DNA of 47,600 nt from Chloroflexota bacterium (GCA_003577005.1 QEUW01000013.1:1-47600), one strand, 5' to 3'; shown: positions 34,144 to 42,761, counted from the stretch's first letter. Notes: a model not told the origin generated them from the letters alone. Program-made: numbers and translations.

Positions 34144-34356
34144 CTATTCGGGTGTCGAGCGCTCATCGTGGCCAAGCGCTTGCAGATAGAAATTTATGAA
34201 CAGGATAATCTCGTTCAGATCTTCAAAATACTTTCTGCTGCCGCTGGGAACATGCGTTATGTGTCCCCGCCAGGAAGGGCGCCCTGTCTTGCTGGAAAGT
34301 TCCTCGAGCCATATTTTGACGATGAACGAGCAGGTCGTTCGCTCATACACGTCCAT
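34144..34356 (-). CDS. Small leader protein of the CIS operon
   Basis: Predicted 70 aa starting MDVYERTTCSFIVKIW. GGAGA lies 8 nt before this ATG; a start 13 codons earlier is possible. The pattern IVKIWLEE...WRGHITHVPSG-RKYFEDLNEIILFI resembles small conserved proteins seen next to phage-tail-like and regulatory loci, with no assigned function. It is the first gene after the putative SARP-controlled promoter and 41 bp before the 363-aa gene, so it is probably the first cistron of the CIS operon. It lacks Cys pairs or a DNA-binding motif. It could be a small regulator or assembly factor. Confidence 0.72.
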   Translation of the reverse strand: MDVYERTTCSFIVKIWLEELSSKTGRPSWRGHITHVPSGSRKYFEDLNEIILFINFYLQALGHDERSTPE

Positions 34357-34411
34357 GGGGTCTCCGTCCCGCGGGTGGGCCAGGGTGTGAACCATTTCTC
34401 GTACAGCGCAC
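34357..34411 (-). promoter_or_regulatory. Predicted leader (5' UTR) of the CIS operon
   Basis: About 50 nt between the putative -10 hexamer (34412-34417) and the first start codon (34356). It contains the GGAGA ribosome-binding site and no obvious hairpin. The boundary depends on the predicted promoter being correct. Confidence 0.4.
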
Positions 34412-34468
34412 AGCGTAGCAGGCGGGCGTATGCAAAAGCGTATGATGGGGCGTATGTCGAACCGTAGC
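34412..34468 (-). promoter_or_regulatory. Putative SARP operator and promoter of the CIS operon
   Basis: On the plus strand GCGTATG occurs at 34426-34432, 34438-34444 and 34450-34456, exactly 12 bp apart; a degenerate CCGTAGC keeps the phase at 34462-34468. On the operon strand these read CATACGC. The copy nearest the operon is followed by 8 bp and then TACGCT (34412-34417), a TAnnnT -10-like hexamer. Known SARP activators bind heptameric direct repeats, usually at 11-bp period, with the last one 8 bp from the -10. A SARP-type gene ends about 280 bp upstream on the same strand. The rest of 34469-34750 shows only small weak hairpins. Confidence 0.65.
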
Positions 34469-34750
34469 GAAGAGAGGAGAGGCGCTTGTCTCGCACCGGT
34501 CGTGCCAGTGTAGCGGCGCTAACCGTAGCACAAATCTGCTACAAGAGGATTCGGTGGCTGCGCTAAGCGCAAAAAGCGCTGTGTCGCAAACAAAAGAACA
34601 GCAACGCAAAACGCACGGAGGCTTTGTTGGGGAGGGCAGATAGGTTTTCTCTGCCCCAGAGGGCCCCCGCTCTGCGCCTTCTCTGTGTTGCTGTTACGGC
34701 TGTGCCCTGTCGAGGTCTAGAGTTGAATAGATAAGTTCAACTGTGGGCAA

Positions 34751-35653
34751 TCAGCTGTGATTGCTTGAATCATGGGCAAAGATCTGCACCAACTCGTTTA
34801 CTTGCGTCTGCAACTGGGTGAGCGTGGATTGGATCTGTTCAAGTTGGTGCAGTGCCGCATCAGGCACGGGCCCAACCGGCAGCGCAGGCATCGTGTCCAT
34901 CTGATCAGCGCAGATTTGGTGGTAGAGTGCGATGGTGCTCTTGGCCGGGCCCACGTCCAACTCCTCGGCCAGCGCCGCCACGCAGGATTCGTATTGGTGG
35001 ATCGCAGCCGTGCGATGGCCGGCCCGGTAGTGCAGCCGCATGAGCGTGCGGTGGGTGCGCTCGCGGGCGCGGTCGTAGTGGAGGATCTGCGTTCCATAAG
35101 CCAGGCCCGCCTCATATTCCTGGTGCGCTTCGCTGTAGGCGAGCAACTTGTCCAGCATGGCCAGATAGATGTTCTGGTAGCGCTCGCGTTCAAAGAGACA
35201 CCAGTCTTCGTACCAGCCTTCCAACAGATCGCCTTTGTAGAGCGGAAGGGCTGCCCGTAGCGTTTCCACCTGGGTGTATTCCAGCGTGTGCCCGGGAATT
35301 TTCTCTACACAAGTATAGGCTTGGTCAAAGACGGCTACGTCCAACCAGAAGCGGACCTGCGGGTTGATACCAATCCGATCTTGGATGACAAGCAAGAGGT
35401 GTTGGTTCTCAGCGGCTGAAGGCAGAGTGGACTGCACCTGCCATAGCGTTTGGCGTAGATATTGTTTCGCACGCGAGGTGGATTGGTTGCTCCACAGGAG
35501 GGTAGCCAGCTTCTCGCGCTCGTGGGTGCGCTCGCGATAGAGAAGCAGATAGGAGAGCAGCTCCTGGGCGCGCCGTGCCTCCAGCTTGATCGCTTCGTGT
35601 TCGCCACGCTCGATTTTCAGCTTGCCAAAGAGGGAAATTCGCAGGGTGCTCAT
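34751..35653 (-). CDS. SARP-family transcriptional activator (BTAD)
   Basis: Predicted 300 aa. Residues 1-95 form an OmpR-type winged-helix DNA-binding domain (LRISLFGKLKIERG, RRAQELLSYLLLYRERTHEREKLATLLW, then AKQYLRQTLWQVQSTL). Residues about 100-245 form the bacterial transcriptional activator domain of TPR-like helices (ALPLYKGDLLEGWYEDWCLFERERYQNIYLAML, RERTHRTLMRLHYRAGHRTAAIHQYESC). The C-terminal ~45 residues form a helical coiled-coil segment. There is no ATPase domain, so it is a small SARP. It lies upstream of and on the same strand as the CIS operon, and heptameric direct repeats occur between them, so I infer it activates that operon. Confidence 0.9.
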   Translation of the reverse strand: MSTLRISLFGKLKIERGEHEAIKLEARRAQELLSYLLLYRERTHEREKLATLLWSNQSTSRAKQYLRQTLWQVQSTLPSAAENQHLLLVIQDRIGINPQVRFWLDVAVFDQAYTCVEKIPGHTLEYTQVETLRAALPLYKGDLLEGWYEDWCLFERERYQNIYLAMLDKLLAYSEAHQEYEAGLAYGTQILHYDRARERTHRTLMRLHYRAGHRTAAIHQYESCVAALAEELDVGPAKSTIALYHQICADQMDTMPALPVGPVPDAALHQLEQIQSTLTQLQTQVNELVQIFAHDSSNHS

Positions 35654-36253
35654 AGCGCCGTTCCCGATGCAGACTCAACCAACGACGTGTGCGAGTTCTT
35701 TCTCGATCCGCACTGCGCTCGATCAACCTCAGTACGACCCACTAGAGGCACAGCAGTAGCTACTAGCCACAAAGGGCCAACAAGCGCGCAACAGAACAGG
35801 CAGGCCGGACCGCGTGCCAGCGCGTCTCTTCATTGCGCTGTGTGATCTTGAAGGCACAAATGAGAGGAAACAAACTAGCGCCTTACAATGCGCCCCAACT
35901 TCGGGGATGCCGTTTCGGAGAATGCGCAACGGGTCCGCACCGTCTTGTCCACACAGCAAGGCATGACTGCCTACCAGGTGTTGTGCGTGTACACCATCCA
36001 TCATAGCAGAAAATAGGATGCACCGCAATAGGTGTTTCGGTCACGATTTTAGGTGACACGCGCCGTATTGCAATCGTAGCCTTTGGGCGCTCTACAGAAC
36101 CTATCAAAATTACTATCTGTCGCCAGATAAAATGTATCTAAGACTGGAAACCTCATACCTGAAAACGGTTATCAGAGTACCAATACTTGAAGGCGGGAGC
36201 TGGCCCACGGAGCCACAACCGGAGATTCGCTCCCCTGGATGGAAAGGAGATCT
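35654..36253. other. Intergenic region between divergent genes
   Basis: 600 bp between the SARP gene (minus) and the phytoene synthase gene (plus). It must hold both promoters. I see no convincing -35/-10 pair, RNA gene or long inverted repeat. Small open frames here have atypical composition and no ribosome-binding sites. Confidence 0.5.
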
Positions 36254-37357
36254 ATGCTTGCCCGTACCTTTACTTTGCAGCCGTCACAACGAATGTATCT
36301 CACCAAAGCCATGCAGCGCGTCTCACGCTCGTTTGCGCTGGTGGCGCCCTGGTTAGAGCAACCACTTCAAGCCTACGTAGCGTCGTCTTATCTTATCTGC
36401 CGCACGCTGGATAACATTGAAGATTGTGGGCAGCCGTTGGCCTGGCAAAAGATACGTTTTGCTGAATTTGCCCAATTGCTGGCCGACCCGACGCTGGCGC
36501 CAGAGCTATTGGCGCAGTGGGAGGGCGAGCAGTGGCCCGATCTTACAGATGGCGAAACCACGCTGATGACGCTGGCGGGCGGTCTGCCGCTCTGGCAAAT
36601 CTACATTGCCTTTCCTGACCATATTCGCTCGCTCATCGAACGGTGGATTCTTTTGATGGCGCGCGGCATGGAAGAAGCGCTCGACCCGGCGCAGACCAGG
36701 CTGACAGTGCAACGCGGCAAGGTTCGCTTGCTGACGACCCTAGACGCCTACAACGACTACTGCTATTCGGTGGCCGGGACGGTAGGCGGCCTGGGCACCG
36801 AACTGGTGATAGACCACTACAGACTGTCCGAGGCAGTGGCCGAACGGTTGCTGGATGGCAGCGAAGCGTGTGGCCGGGCCCTCCAAAAGACCAATATCAT
36901 CAAAGATTTTGTCGAAGACCTGGGGCGCAATGTCTGTTATCTGCCTGATGAGTGGCTGCGGGAGATCGACCATACGCCGCTGGCACTGGTTGGGGCGCCT
37001 GCCTCGTGGAGCCATGGTGTTTTGGGAGATGTTCTTGCCGAACTGCGCGCCGCCGCCGATTATGTATTGGCCGTTCCCACCCAGGCCACAAGCTACCGGA
37101 TCGCCTGTCTCCTGTGTCTATTGCCCGCGTACCAGACGATTGTCAAGGCGGCGCAACATCACACGCAGTTGTTTACTCGCAACCACCAGATTAAAATTGC
37201 ACGCGAGACGATGATGCGCTGTGTCCACGAGGCGATTTCCCTGGCAATAGATGATGGCGCCGTGCTCCAGCGCAGCCAGCATCTCGAACAGGCCGCCCAC
37301 CGGGCATTTGACCAGATGCCAACTCACGCTATCCAGCAAACAAACACTGCTCGCTGA
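36254..37357 (+). CDS. Squalene/phytoene synthase family protein
   Basis: Predicted 367 aa. The two aspartate-rich motifs of head-to-head prenyl synthases are present: D-N-I-E-D within RTLDNIED at about residue 56, and D-F-V-E-D within NIIKDFVEDLGR at about 222. YCYSVAGTVGGLGTEL, which binds near the active site, is also present. These enzymes condense two farnesyl or geranylgeranyl diphosphates to squalene or phytoene. AGGAGA lies upstream of the ATG at 36254, which is preferred over a start five codons earlier. Which product is formed cannot be told from sequence. The stop codon overlaps the ribosome-binding site of the following kinase gene, so the two are co-expressed. Confidence 0.9.
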   Translation: MLARTFTLQPSQRMYLTKAMQRVSRSFALVAPWLEQPLQAYVASSYLICRTLDNIEDCGQPLAWQKIRFAEFAQLLADPTLAPELLAQWEGEQWPDLTDGETTLMTLAGGLPLWQIYIAFPDHIRSLIERWILLMARGMEEALDPAQTRLTVQRGKVRLLTTLDAYNDYCYSVAGTVGGLGTELVIDHYRLSEAVAERLLDGSEACGRALQKTNIIKDFVEDLGRNVCYLPDEWLREIDHTPLALVGAPASWSHGVLGDVLAELRAAADYVLAVPTQATSYRIACLLCLLPAYQTIVKAAQHHTQLFTRNHQIKIARETMMRCVHEAISLAIDDGAVLQRSQHLEQAAHRAFDQMPTHAIQQTNTAR

Positions 37358-37370
37358 GGAGAACGTCTCG

Positions 37371-39035
37371 TTGGTCGCGCCACAGGATCTTCCCAACGGC
37401 GGTTTTGAACTCTTACAGGAAGGACCACCCCAGACCCTATTGCGCCGCTTCTGGGTGACGCAGCAACATCTCTGGGGATTGTTGTTTGGCAGTAGCGTAG
37501 CCTATGTGCGAGAGTGGACAGCGCGCGGCCAGGGCGGCAGTATCTCGATCTTGACTCTGCGAGCGCTGCTCTTCTTTGTCGGGCCCTTTCTAGACCGGCG
37601 TATTGTCCAGCAACCCTTTCCTGTGCAGTTTCGCATGCGCCTCGAACGGTTGGGGCCAACCTATGTCAAGCTTGGCCAGATCCTCAGCCTGCGCGAAGAC
37701 CTGTTGCCCCACTCTGTCACCGCCGAACTGCAAAACCTGCTCGACCGGCTTCCCGTTGTCAACTTTGAGCGTTACAAGAGCCTGGTCGAAGCCGATCTAA
37801 AACGTTCGCTCGGGATGGCGTTTACATGGGTCGAACCGCTACCGCTCGGTTCGGCTTCGCTGGCGCAGATTCACCGCGCCCAATTGCGCACGGGCGAGGA
37901 TGTGGTGCTCAAGGTGATCAAACCGGGGGTGCGCGAGAGCATCATTCAGGATGTGACATTGCTGCGCCTGGTGGGGCGCATCTTGCAGCTCTTTCTCGCC
38001 CGCTACCAGCCGCGGCGGATCATCAACGAGTTCTGCGCCTATACGTTGCGCGAAGTCGATCTGCGTTTTGAGGCTGACAACGCCGATACCTTTGCGGCCA
38101 ACTTTCGGCGGAATCCTTATGTCTGCTTTCCTCGCATCTATCGCGAGTTTTCGGGAAAGAATGTGCTCTGTATGGAGTATTTTGACGGCAAGAAGCCGAC
38201 GGCCGCAGCGGCGGCGCAGCTAACGCCGGGCGAGCGCAGCAAGATCCTCGACCTGGGTGTGGGCAGCATCCTCCAGATGATCTTCCACGATGGCTTTTTT
38301 CATGCTGACCTCCACCCTGGCAATATCCTCATCTTTGACGACCTGCGCATCGGCTTTATCGACCTGGGCATGGTAGGTCGGATCGAAGAGGAGACGCGCA
38401 AAGCGATGCTCTACTACTTCTATTCGCTGGTGATGGGCGACCCCGAAAATGCCGCCCGCATCCTCGCCACGCTGGCGCTGCCGGGCCGCAACGCCGATCT
38501 CATCGGTCTGCGACGTGAACTCATTGATCTCAACCGGCGTTGGGTGAGCGCGACGCGCTACCATCGTTTTTCCATCGCCCAGCTGATCTTGCGGTCGATC
38601 AACCTGGCAGGGCGGTACAGGGTATACTATCCTGAAGAGATCATTTTGATGACCAAGGCGCTGGTCACCATCGAGGGGCTCGGCAACATGCTGGAGCCGG
38701 ACCTCGAACTGGTGACGGTGGCGCGCCTGCACATCCAACAAATTATCCGCAGCGAATTTAGCCCGGTTACGGTCTGGCGCCGGGGTGTGATCGCCGCGCC
38801 GGAATTTTTTGATGTGCTCCAGCGCAGCCCCATGATCATCGCCCATACACTTCAGCGGCTGGAAAAGCTAAACCAGGCGACCCCGCCGGCGCCCTTTGCG
38901 GGGGTCAAGGAGACGGTGCTGGCCGGCTTTGCCCTGGTCGCTGTCGCCGTGCTGGTGGCAGCCGGGGCGCCGTGGCCGGCCTGGCTGGCGCTGTTGGTGA
39001 TCTCCCTGCTCCTCGTGATCCGCGGGTTGCGCTAA
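37371..39035 (+). CDS. UbiB/ABC1-family atypical kinase
   Basis: Predicted 554 aa. Family marks are the K-x-G-Q signature in YVKLGQILSLREDLLP, the Ala-rich loop PLGSASLAQIHRA, the ATP-binding Lys in VVLKVIKPGV, the catalytic HADLHPGNILIFDD and the metal-binding IDLGMVGR. Two hydrophobic C-terminal helices (last ~45 residues) suggest membrane attachment, as in UbiB/Coq8. UbiB proteins assist isoprenoid quinone or lipid metabolism, probably as ATPases. I choose TTG at 37371 because AGGAG lies 9 nt before it and it follows the synthase stop by 13 bp; upstream in-frame ATGs lie inside the synthase gene. Pairing with a prenyl synthase suggests a shared isoprenoid pathway. Confidence 0.9.
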   Translation: MVAPQDLPNGGFELLQEGPPQTLLRRFWVTQQHLWGLLFGSSVAYVREWTARGQGGSISILTLRALLFFVGPFLDRRIVQQPFPVQFRMRLERLGPTYVKLGQILSLREDLLPHSVTAELQNLLDRLPVVNFERYKSLVEADLKRSLGMAFTWVEPLPLGSASLAQIHRAQLRTGEDVVLKVIKPGVRESIIQDVTLLRLVGRILQLFLARYQPRRIINEFCAYTLREVDLRFEADNADTFAANFRRNPYVCFPRIYREFSGKNVLCMEYFDGKKPTAAAAAQLTPGERSKILDLGVGSILQMIFHDGFFHADLHPGNILIFDDLRIGFIDLGMVGRIEEETRKAMLYYFYSLVMGDPENAARILATLALPGRNADLIGLRRELIDLNRRWVSATRYHRFSIAQLILRSINLAGRYRVYYPEEIILMTKALVTIEGLGNMLEPDLELVTVARLHIQQIIRSEFSPVTVWRRGVIAAPEFFDVLQRSPMIIAHTLQRLEKLNQATPPAPFAGVKETVLAGFALVAVAVLVAAGAPWPAWLALLVISLLLVIRGLR

Positions 39036-39047
39036 TAACGAGTGGTT

Positions 39048-39518
39048 CTATTTCCCGCTGGTGAGTTCTGGCCGCACCAGCAACACCGGACAGGGCGCCG
39101 CACCTAGAACCTTGCCGGCGACGCTGCCGTAGGCCCAGCGGGCCAACCCCGTGCGACCGTGGGTGCTCATGACGATCAGGTCGATCGCATGGTTCGCCGC
39201 ATAATCGACGATTTTCTCGGCTGGGTCTCCGGTGTCGAGAATGACCTTGGCCGGGATCTTGTGGAGCGCCAGACTATCGGCCAGCCGTTGTAGCACATGG
39301 CTGGCGTGTTCGGTAAGAACCTCTTGCTGGATAACGCCCGGTTGCCGGATCTGAAGTTCCGGTGTGAACATCATCTCGTCGCCCTGTTCTCGAATGACTT
39401 GAAAGAGCACGAGTTCAGCACCCGACTGCGCCGCCAGCTCTTGGGCATGGGGTAGCGCCTGGGCCGCGGTCTCTGAACCATCTAGCGGGAGAAGAATTCT
39501 TCGATAGGGTAGTGACAT
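39048..39518 (-). CDS. Universal stress protein (UspA family)
   Basis: Predicted 156 aa with a single USP domain: N-terminal YRRILLPLDGSETAAQALPHA and C-terminal DLIVMSTHGRTGLARWAYGSVAGKVLGAAPCPVLLVRP, which includes the ATP-binding G-2x-G-9x-G(S/T)-type loop. AGGAGG precedes the chosen ATG. It is convergent with the UbiB gene, with only 12 bp between stops and no room for a separate terminator. Probably a nucleotide-binding stress-response protein. Confidence 0.93.
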   Translation of the reverse strand: MSLPYRRILLPLDGSETAAQALPHAQELAAQSGAELVLFQVIREQGDEMMFTPELQIRQPGVIQQEVLTEHASHVLQRLADSLALHKIPAKVILDTGDPAEKIVDYAANHAIDLIVMSTHGRTGLARWAYGSVAGKVLGAAPCPVLLVRPELTSGK

Positions 39519-39540
39519 TCGTATCCTCCTATTATCGATA

Positions 39541-39621
39541 GGAGTTACGCTGTTGGATGCGTTCTCCAGAGGCGCCACGCACTTTGCAAGCGCATCGCAC
39601 CTGAACAACTGCGTAACTTCT
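39541..39621. mobile_element. Degenerate MITE-like element
   Basis: The right end, read in reverse (AGAAGTTACGCAGTTGTTCAGG), matches the arm of the 74-bp palindrome at 2894-2967. The left end (GGAGTTACGCTGTTG) is its degenerate inverted copy. The middle has the shared core CACGCACTTTGCAAGCGCATCGCACCT. It lies just upstream of the universal stress protein gene. The rest of 39622-39798 shows nothing I can support. Confidence 0.6.
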
Positions 39622-39798
39622 AATAGAAATAGAACACAGATTTCACAGATGACAGGAATACAACCAGGCGCTTCAGTGAAATCTGTGTTCAAACGGTCAT
39701 ACCTGATCAGTGTTCTACATTCACTTTACAACCCTTTGCGCCAGGCCAGAACAGCGTATGGACGAGTTAATCGCCTGGCCAGGTGGCTAGACCAGAGG

Positions 39799-40929
39799 CT
39801 AGCTGGCCGGTTGAGCCAGCGCCCGTTCGATATGCCCAGCGGCTTCACAATCTTTGGCGCGCGCCTGGAGGATCAGCGGGATAATCTGGCGCCGGGTGTG
39901 CGCATCCGCCAGCGCACGGGCCTGTACCGCAGAAAAACCGGCGCCCCCCAAAAAACTCCGTATTTTCCACATGAGATCGTGCTCGTCGGCATAACAAGCA
40001 GCAGCCTGCAAGAGCGCCGGGGCCATCTTGGGTTCGTCACGGGCGATATTCGCCAGGAAGAGCGAAGCGTTCCAACGCCCTTCCGCCACCATGGTCATGG
40101 CGTCGTTGTGGACCGCATAGAGCCAGAAAAGAGGGTCAAGATCATTGGTGGCAAAGATGTCGTCATTCTCTAATGCTGTAGCCCAGGCGGTGTAGGCGGC
40201 AAACCCGTTGGCGCGCTGGCGCACTTTGGGCCTACTGGCGACCGTCAAGGCCCAGTGCAGCGCCTTGCGGTTGATCTCGTTCTGCGGCGGTCGCTCCCCT
40301 TTGTCGCCGATTACGATCAAACCAGCGGTCTCTGAGTACCAGTCGCGTTTGCGAAAATAACCATTCGGCTCTCTTTCGCCATCCAGGTGAAATTCGGGTA
40401 TCTCCTGAAAGAAGCTCCAGCCGATAAGGAGATCCCCCCCTTCATCGTAGCCGGTGATGATGGCGCATTCGGGCGGACCAATGACACCAAAGGCCAGGAC
40501 CGGGCGCCGCTGGTCGCGGATCGAGGCGGCGATGCGATTCAGGAACGCTTCGCGCCCCGTAAAGTTGTGCAGCCGGCTGATGACGGCAGGGGCCCGGCGG
40601 TACTCTGGATTTGCCATAAACTCATATGTATATCCCACCGCTTCAAAGGCGCGGCGGTGGGGTTCGAGCGGGTCGTCGGCCATAACCAGCGTGTCGACAT
40701 TGCCCCCATCCCACTCTTCCGGGTTCCACAACAGCCGAAAGGCAGCACCCGATACGCCCATGATCGTTTCGTAGGGAACTCGTTCGCCCATGGTTTCCAG
40801 ACAGGTCTTTAAGCAAGCGGGAAATGGGCAAAGCTCCACCTTTCCATCATGGGGATAGAAGCTAACATCGGGTACACCTTCCAGCACGACACGATTGGGT
40901 GCGCTCGAAAACTTGGATCTGATCGACAT
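39799..40929 (-). CDS. BtrH N-terminal-like/C39-like protein of unknown function
   Basis: Predicted 376 aa. The N-terminal ~210 residues (ELCPFPACLKTCLETMGERVPYETIMGVSGAAFRLLWN, later PECAIITGYDEGGDLLIGWSFFQ) resemble BtrH N-terminal/papain-like C39 folds, with a conserved Cys near the start. The usual catalytic His of the HxxxxxGYD strand is replaced (CAIITGYD), so peptidase activity is doubtful. The C-terminal ~150 residues are helical. No signal peptide. It is 10 bp downstream of the ABC permease gene on the same strand, so it may belong to that operon. Function unknown. Confidence 0.78.
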   Translation of the reverse strand: MSIRSKFSSAPNRVVLEGVPDVSFYPHDGKVELCPFPACLKTCLETMGERVPYETIMGVSGAAFRLLWNPEEWDGGNVDTLVMADDPLEPHRRAFEAVGYTYEFMANPEYRRAPAVISRLHNFTGREAFLNRIAASIRDQRRPVLAFGVIGPPECAIITGYDEGGDLLIGWSFFQEIPEFHLDGEREPNGYFRKRDWYSETAGLIVIGDKGERPPQNEINRKALHWALTVASRPKVRQRANGFAAYTAWATALENDDIFATNDLDPLFWLYAVHNDAMTMVAEGRWNASLFLANIARDEPKMAPALLQAAACYADEHDLMWKIRSFLGGAGFSAVQARALADAHTRRQIIPLILQARAKDCEAAGHIERALAQPAS

Positions 40930-40938
40930 AGTGGCTCC

Positions 40939-41784
40939 TTACCCTTTTAGGGCGCCGGCAAGAATGCCACGGATAAAGTAGCGCCCCAACACCAGGAAGA
41001 AGATCAGCGGAATCGAGGTGGCGATCAACGCGGCAGCCATCTGCAGATTGTAGAGCACCAACGTTGTGCCTTTGGCCTCGGCCATAATCACTTGCACCGT
41101 TTGCGTCTGGCGCGAGGCGAGCGTCAAGGCCAGGAAGAACTCATTCCACACCTGGGTAAAGATGATGATCGAGACCGAAGCGTAGGCCGGCATGGCGATG
41201 GGGGTCACCACCTGGAAGAAGAGCTGTACCCGGTTGGCGCCATCCACAAAAGCCGCTTCTTCCAGCTCGCGCGGGACGGAGAGAAAGAAGGTGCCCAGCA
41301 TGACACAGGCCAGCGGCACATTCAAGATCAGGTAGCTCAGGATCAGGCCGGCGTAACTCTGCCCCAGGCCGGTGCGCGCCATGAGGATAGAGAGCGGGAT
41401 GATGACCACCTGGTAGGGTAGATAGAGCGCAATGCCGACCAGGATAAAGAGAACCTGCGCCAGACGGCTCCGGGTCCGGCTCAAATAGTAACCGCTCAGC
41501 CCGCCAAAGAGGGCACACAACAGGGTGACCGAAACCGAGATGAACACCGAGTTGAGCAAGCGCGAGAACATCTCGCTGCGAAAGCGAGTGCTGCCAAAGA
41601 GCACCTCGGCAAAGTTGCTCCACTGCGGTGTGACCGTGGGCAGCAGATACTGGCCCCGGTTGATCTCTTCTACCGATTTGAGCGCGGTGACCACCATCAC
41701 ATAGATCGGCACCAGATAGCTGATGCTGAGCGCCACCAGGATGACAACGACCAACAACTGTGCGCTACGGCTGCGGCTTCTCAT
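40939..41784 (-). CDS. ABC sugar transporter permease (MalG/LacG-like)
   Basis: Predicted 281 aa with six hydrophobic segments and the EAA loop of importer permeases (ELEEAAFVDGANRVQLFFQVVTPIAMP). The N-terminus and the ending YFIRGILAGALKG are typical of MalG-type proteins. The ATG at 41784 overlaps the stop of the upstream permease gene (ATGA), confirming the start and tight coupling. It pairs with the MalF-like permease to form the membrane channel for a sugar or related solute. Confidence 0.93.
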   Translation of the reverse strand: MRSRSRSAQLLVVVILVALSISYLVPIYVMVVTALKSVEEINRGQYLLPTVTPQWSNFAEVLFGSTRFRSEMFSRLLNSVFISVSVTLLCALFGGLSGYYLSRTRSRLAQVLFILVGIALYLPYQVVIIPLSILMARTGLGQSYAGLILSYLILNVPLACVMLGTFFLSVPRELEEAAFVDGANRVQLFFQVVTPIAMPAYASVSIIIFTQVWNEFFLALTLASRQTQTVQVIMAEAKGTTLVLYNLQMAAALIATSIPLIFFLVLGRYFIRGILAGALKG

Positions 41785-42704
41785 GAGAACCACTTTCTGA
41801 ACGCATAGAGCGTGTACGGAATCACCAAAATAAACGACAGGGCAAAGATGATCATCCCAATTCCCGCTCCCGCTGACACCAGGTGCTGCTGGAAGGTGGT
41901 GATCCACATGTTGAGGGCGAGCACGTCGGTTGAAATGCCCGGCCCGCCATAGGTGACGATAAAGACAATGTCAAAGACTTTGAGCGTCGAGATCAACAGC
42001 AGCGACACCAAGATCAACAGCCCGGCCCGAATGTTGGGAATGATGACGGAGAACAGAATGCGCAGTCGGGTAGCGCCGTCCACTCGGGCGGCTTCCACCA
42101 GCTCCTGTAGTTCGGCGGTGCGCAACGAAGACTGGACGATGATGACAGCAAATCCCAAATATTGCCAGATAAAAATCAGAATCAACCAGTAGGTTGCCGT
42201 TGTTGGGTTTGTCGTATAGCGAAAGGTGGCATCAATGCCAATGCTCCGTAAGACCGTGTTGATGACGCCGCGCCCCGGCTCGTACATCCACGACCAAATG
42301 GTGCCGGTGACGATAAAGGACATCGCCATTGGATAGAGGATCAACGTACGGATGTACGCCTCTACCTTGGGGTAGGGTGTCAATTCGAGAAAATAGGCCA
42401 GAAAGATGGCGATCATGACGGTGGGGATCACCCCCAACAGCAGCCACTTGAGGTTGTTGGCTACGTCGACCGTAAAGCGCGGCTGCGCCATGAGAAAGCG
42501 ATACCACTTGAGACCTATAAATTCATAGTTGGGTGCAATCGTCGCCCAGTCAGCCAGTGAGACGTAGAAGGTCCACATCAGGGCGCCATAGAGCAAGATC
42601 AAGAAGAAGAGCAGCGGCCCCAAAAAGATTGCATTCTCAAAAAAGGTCGGCTGCTGCAAGCGTGATTTTTGCCGTGTACGGGGCCTGGAGATTGATTTTG
42701 CCAT
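41781..42704 (-). CDS. ABC sugar transporter permease (MalF/UgpA-like)
   Basis: Predicted 307 aa with about six membrane helices (first at ~25-47) and the EAA motif LQELVEAARVDGATRLRILFSVIIPNI. The start at 42704 (MAKSIS) has GAGAGGG upstream; an ATG five codons earlier with GAGG is a close alternative. It sits 165 bp downstream of the binding-protein gene, with a hairpin in between. No ATP-binding subunit gene is in the window, so a shared MsmK-type ATPase elsewhere is expected. Confidence 0.92.
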   Translation of the reverse strand: MAKSISRPRTRQKSRLQQPTFFENAIFLGPLLFFLILLYGALMWTFYVSLADWATIAPNYEFIGLKWYRFLMAQPRFTVDVANNLKWLLLGVIPTVMIAIFLAYFLELTPYPKVEAYIRTLILYPMAMSFIVTGTIWSWMYEPGRGVINTVLRSIGIDATFRYTTNPTTATYWLILIFIWQYLGFAVIIVQSSLRTAELQELVEAARVDGATRLRILFSVIIPNIRAGLLILVSLLLISTLKVFDIVFIVTYGGPGISTDVLALNMWITTFQQHLVSAGAGIGMIIFALSFILVIPYTLYAFRKWFS

Positions 42705-42761
42705 CAGTGCCCTCTCCATAACCAAACCTCTGCTGGAATTATGAAAACCCTTGCAGACGGA

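Noticed and set aside
3115..34356. Complete prophage
   Set aside because: No integrase, capsid, portal, terminase, holin/endolysin, attachment site or early regulatory genes; the adjacent regulator is of the SARP type.
34634..34656. Terminator after the SARP gene (GGGCAG stem)
   Set aside because: Only a 6-bp stem with a long loop and no T-run; too weak to call.
35729..36028. 99-codon minus-strand frame between the SARP and phytoene synthase genes
   Set aside because: No ribosome-binding site, Cys- and Arg-rich atypical composition, no recognisable motif.
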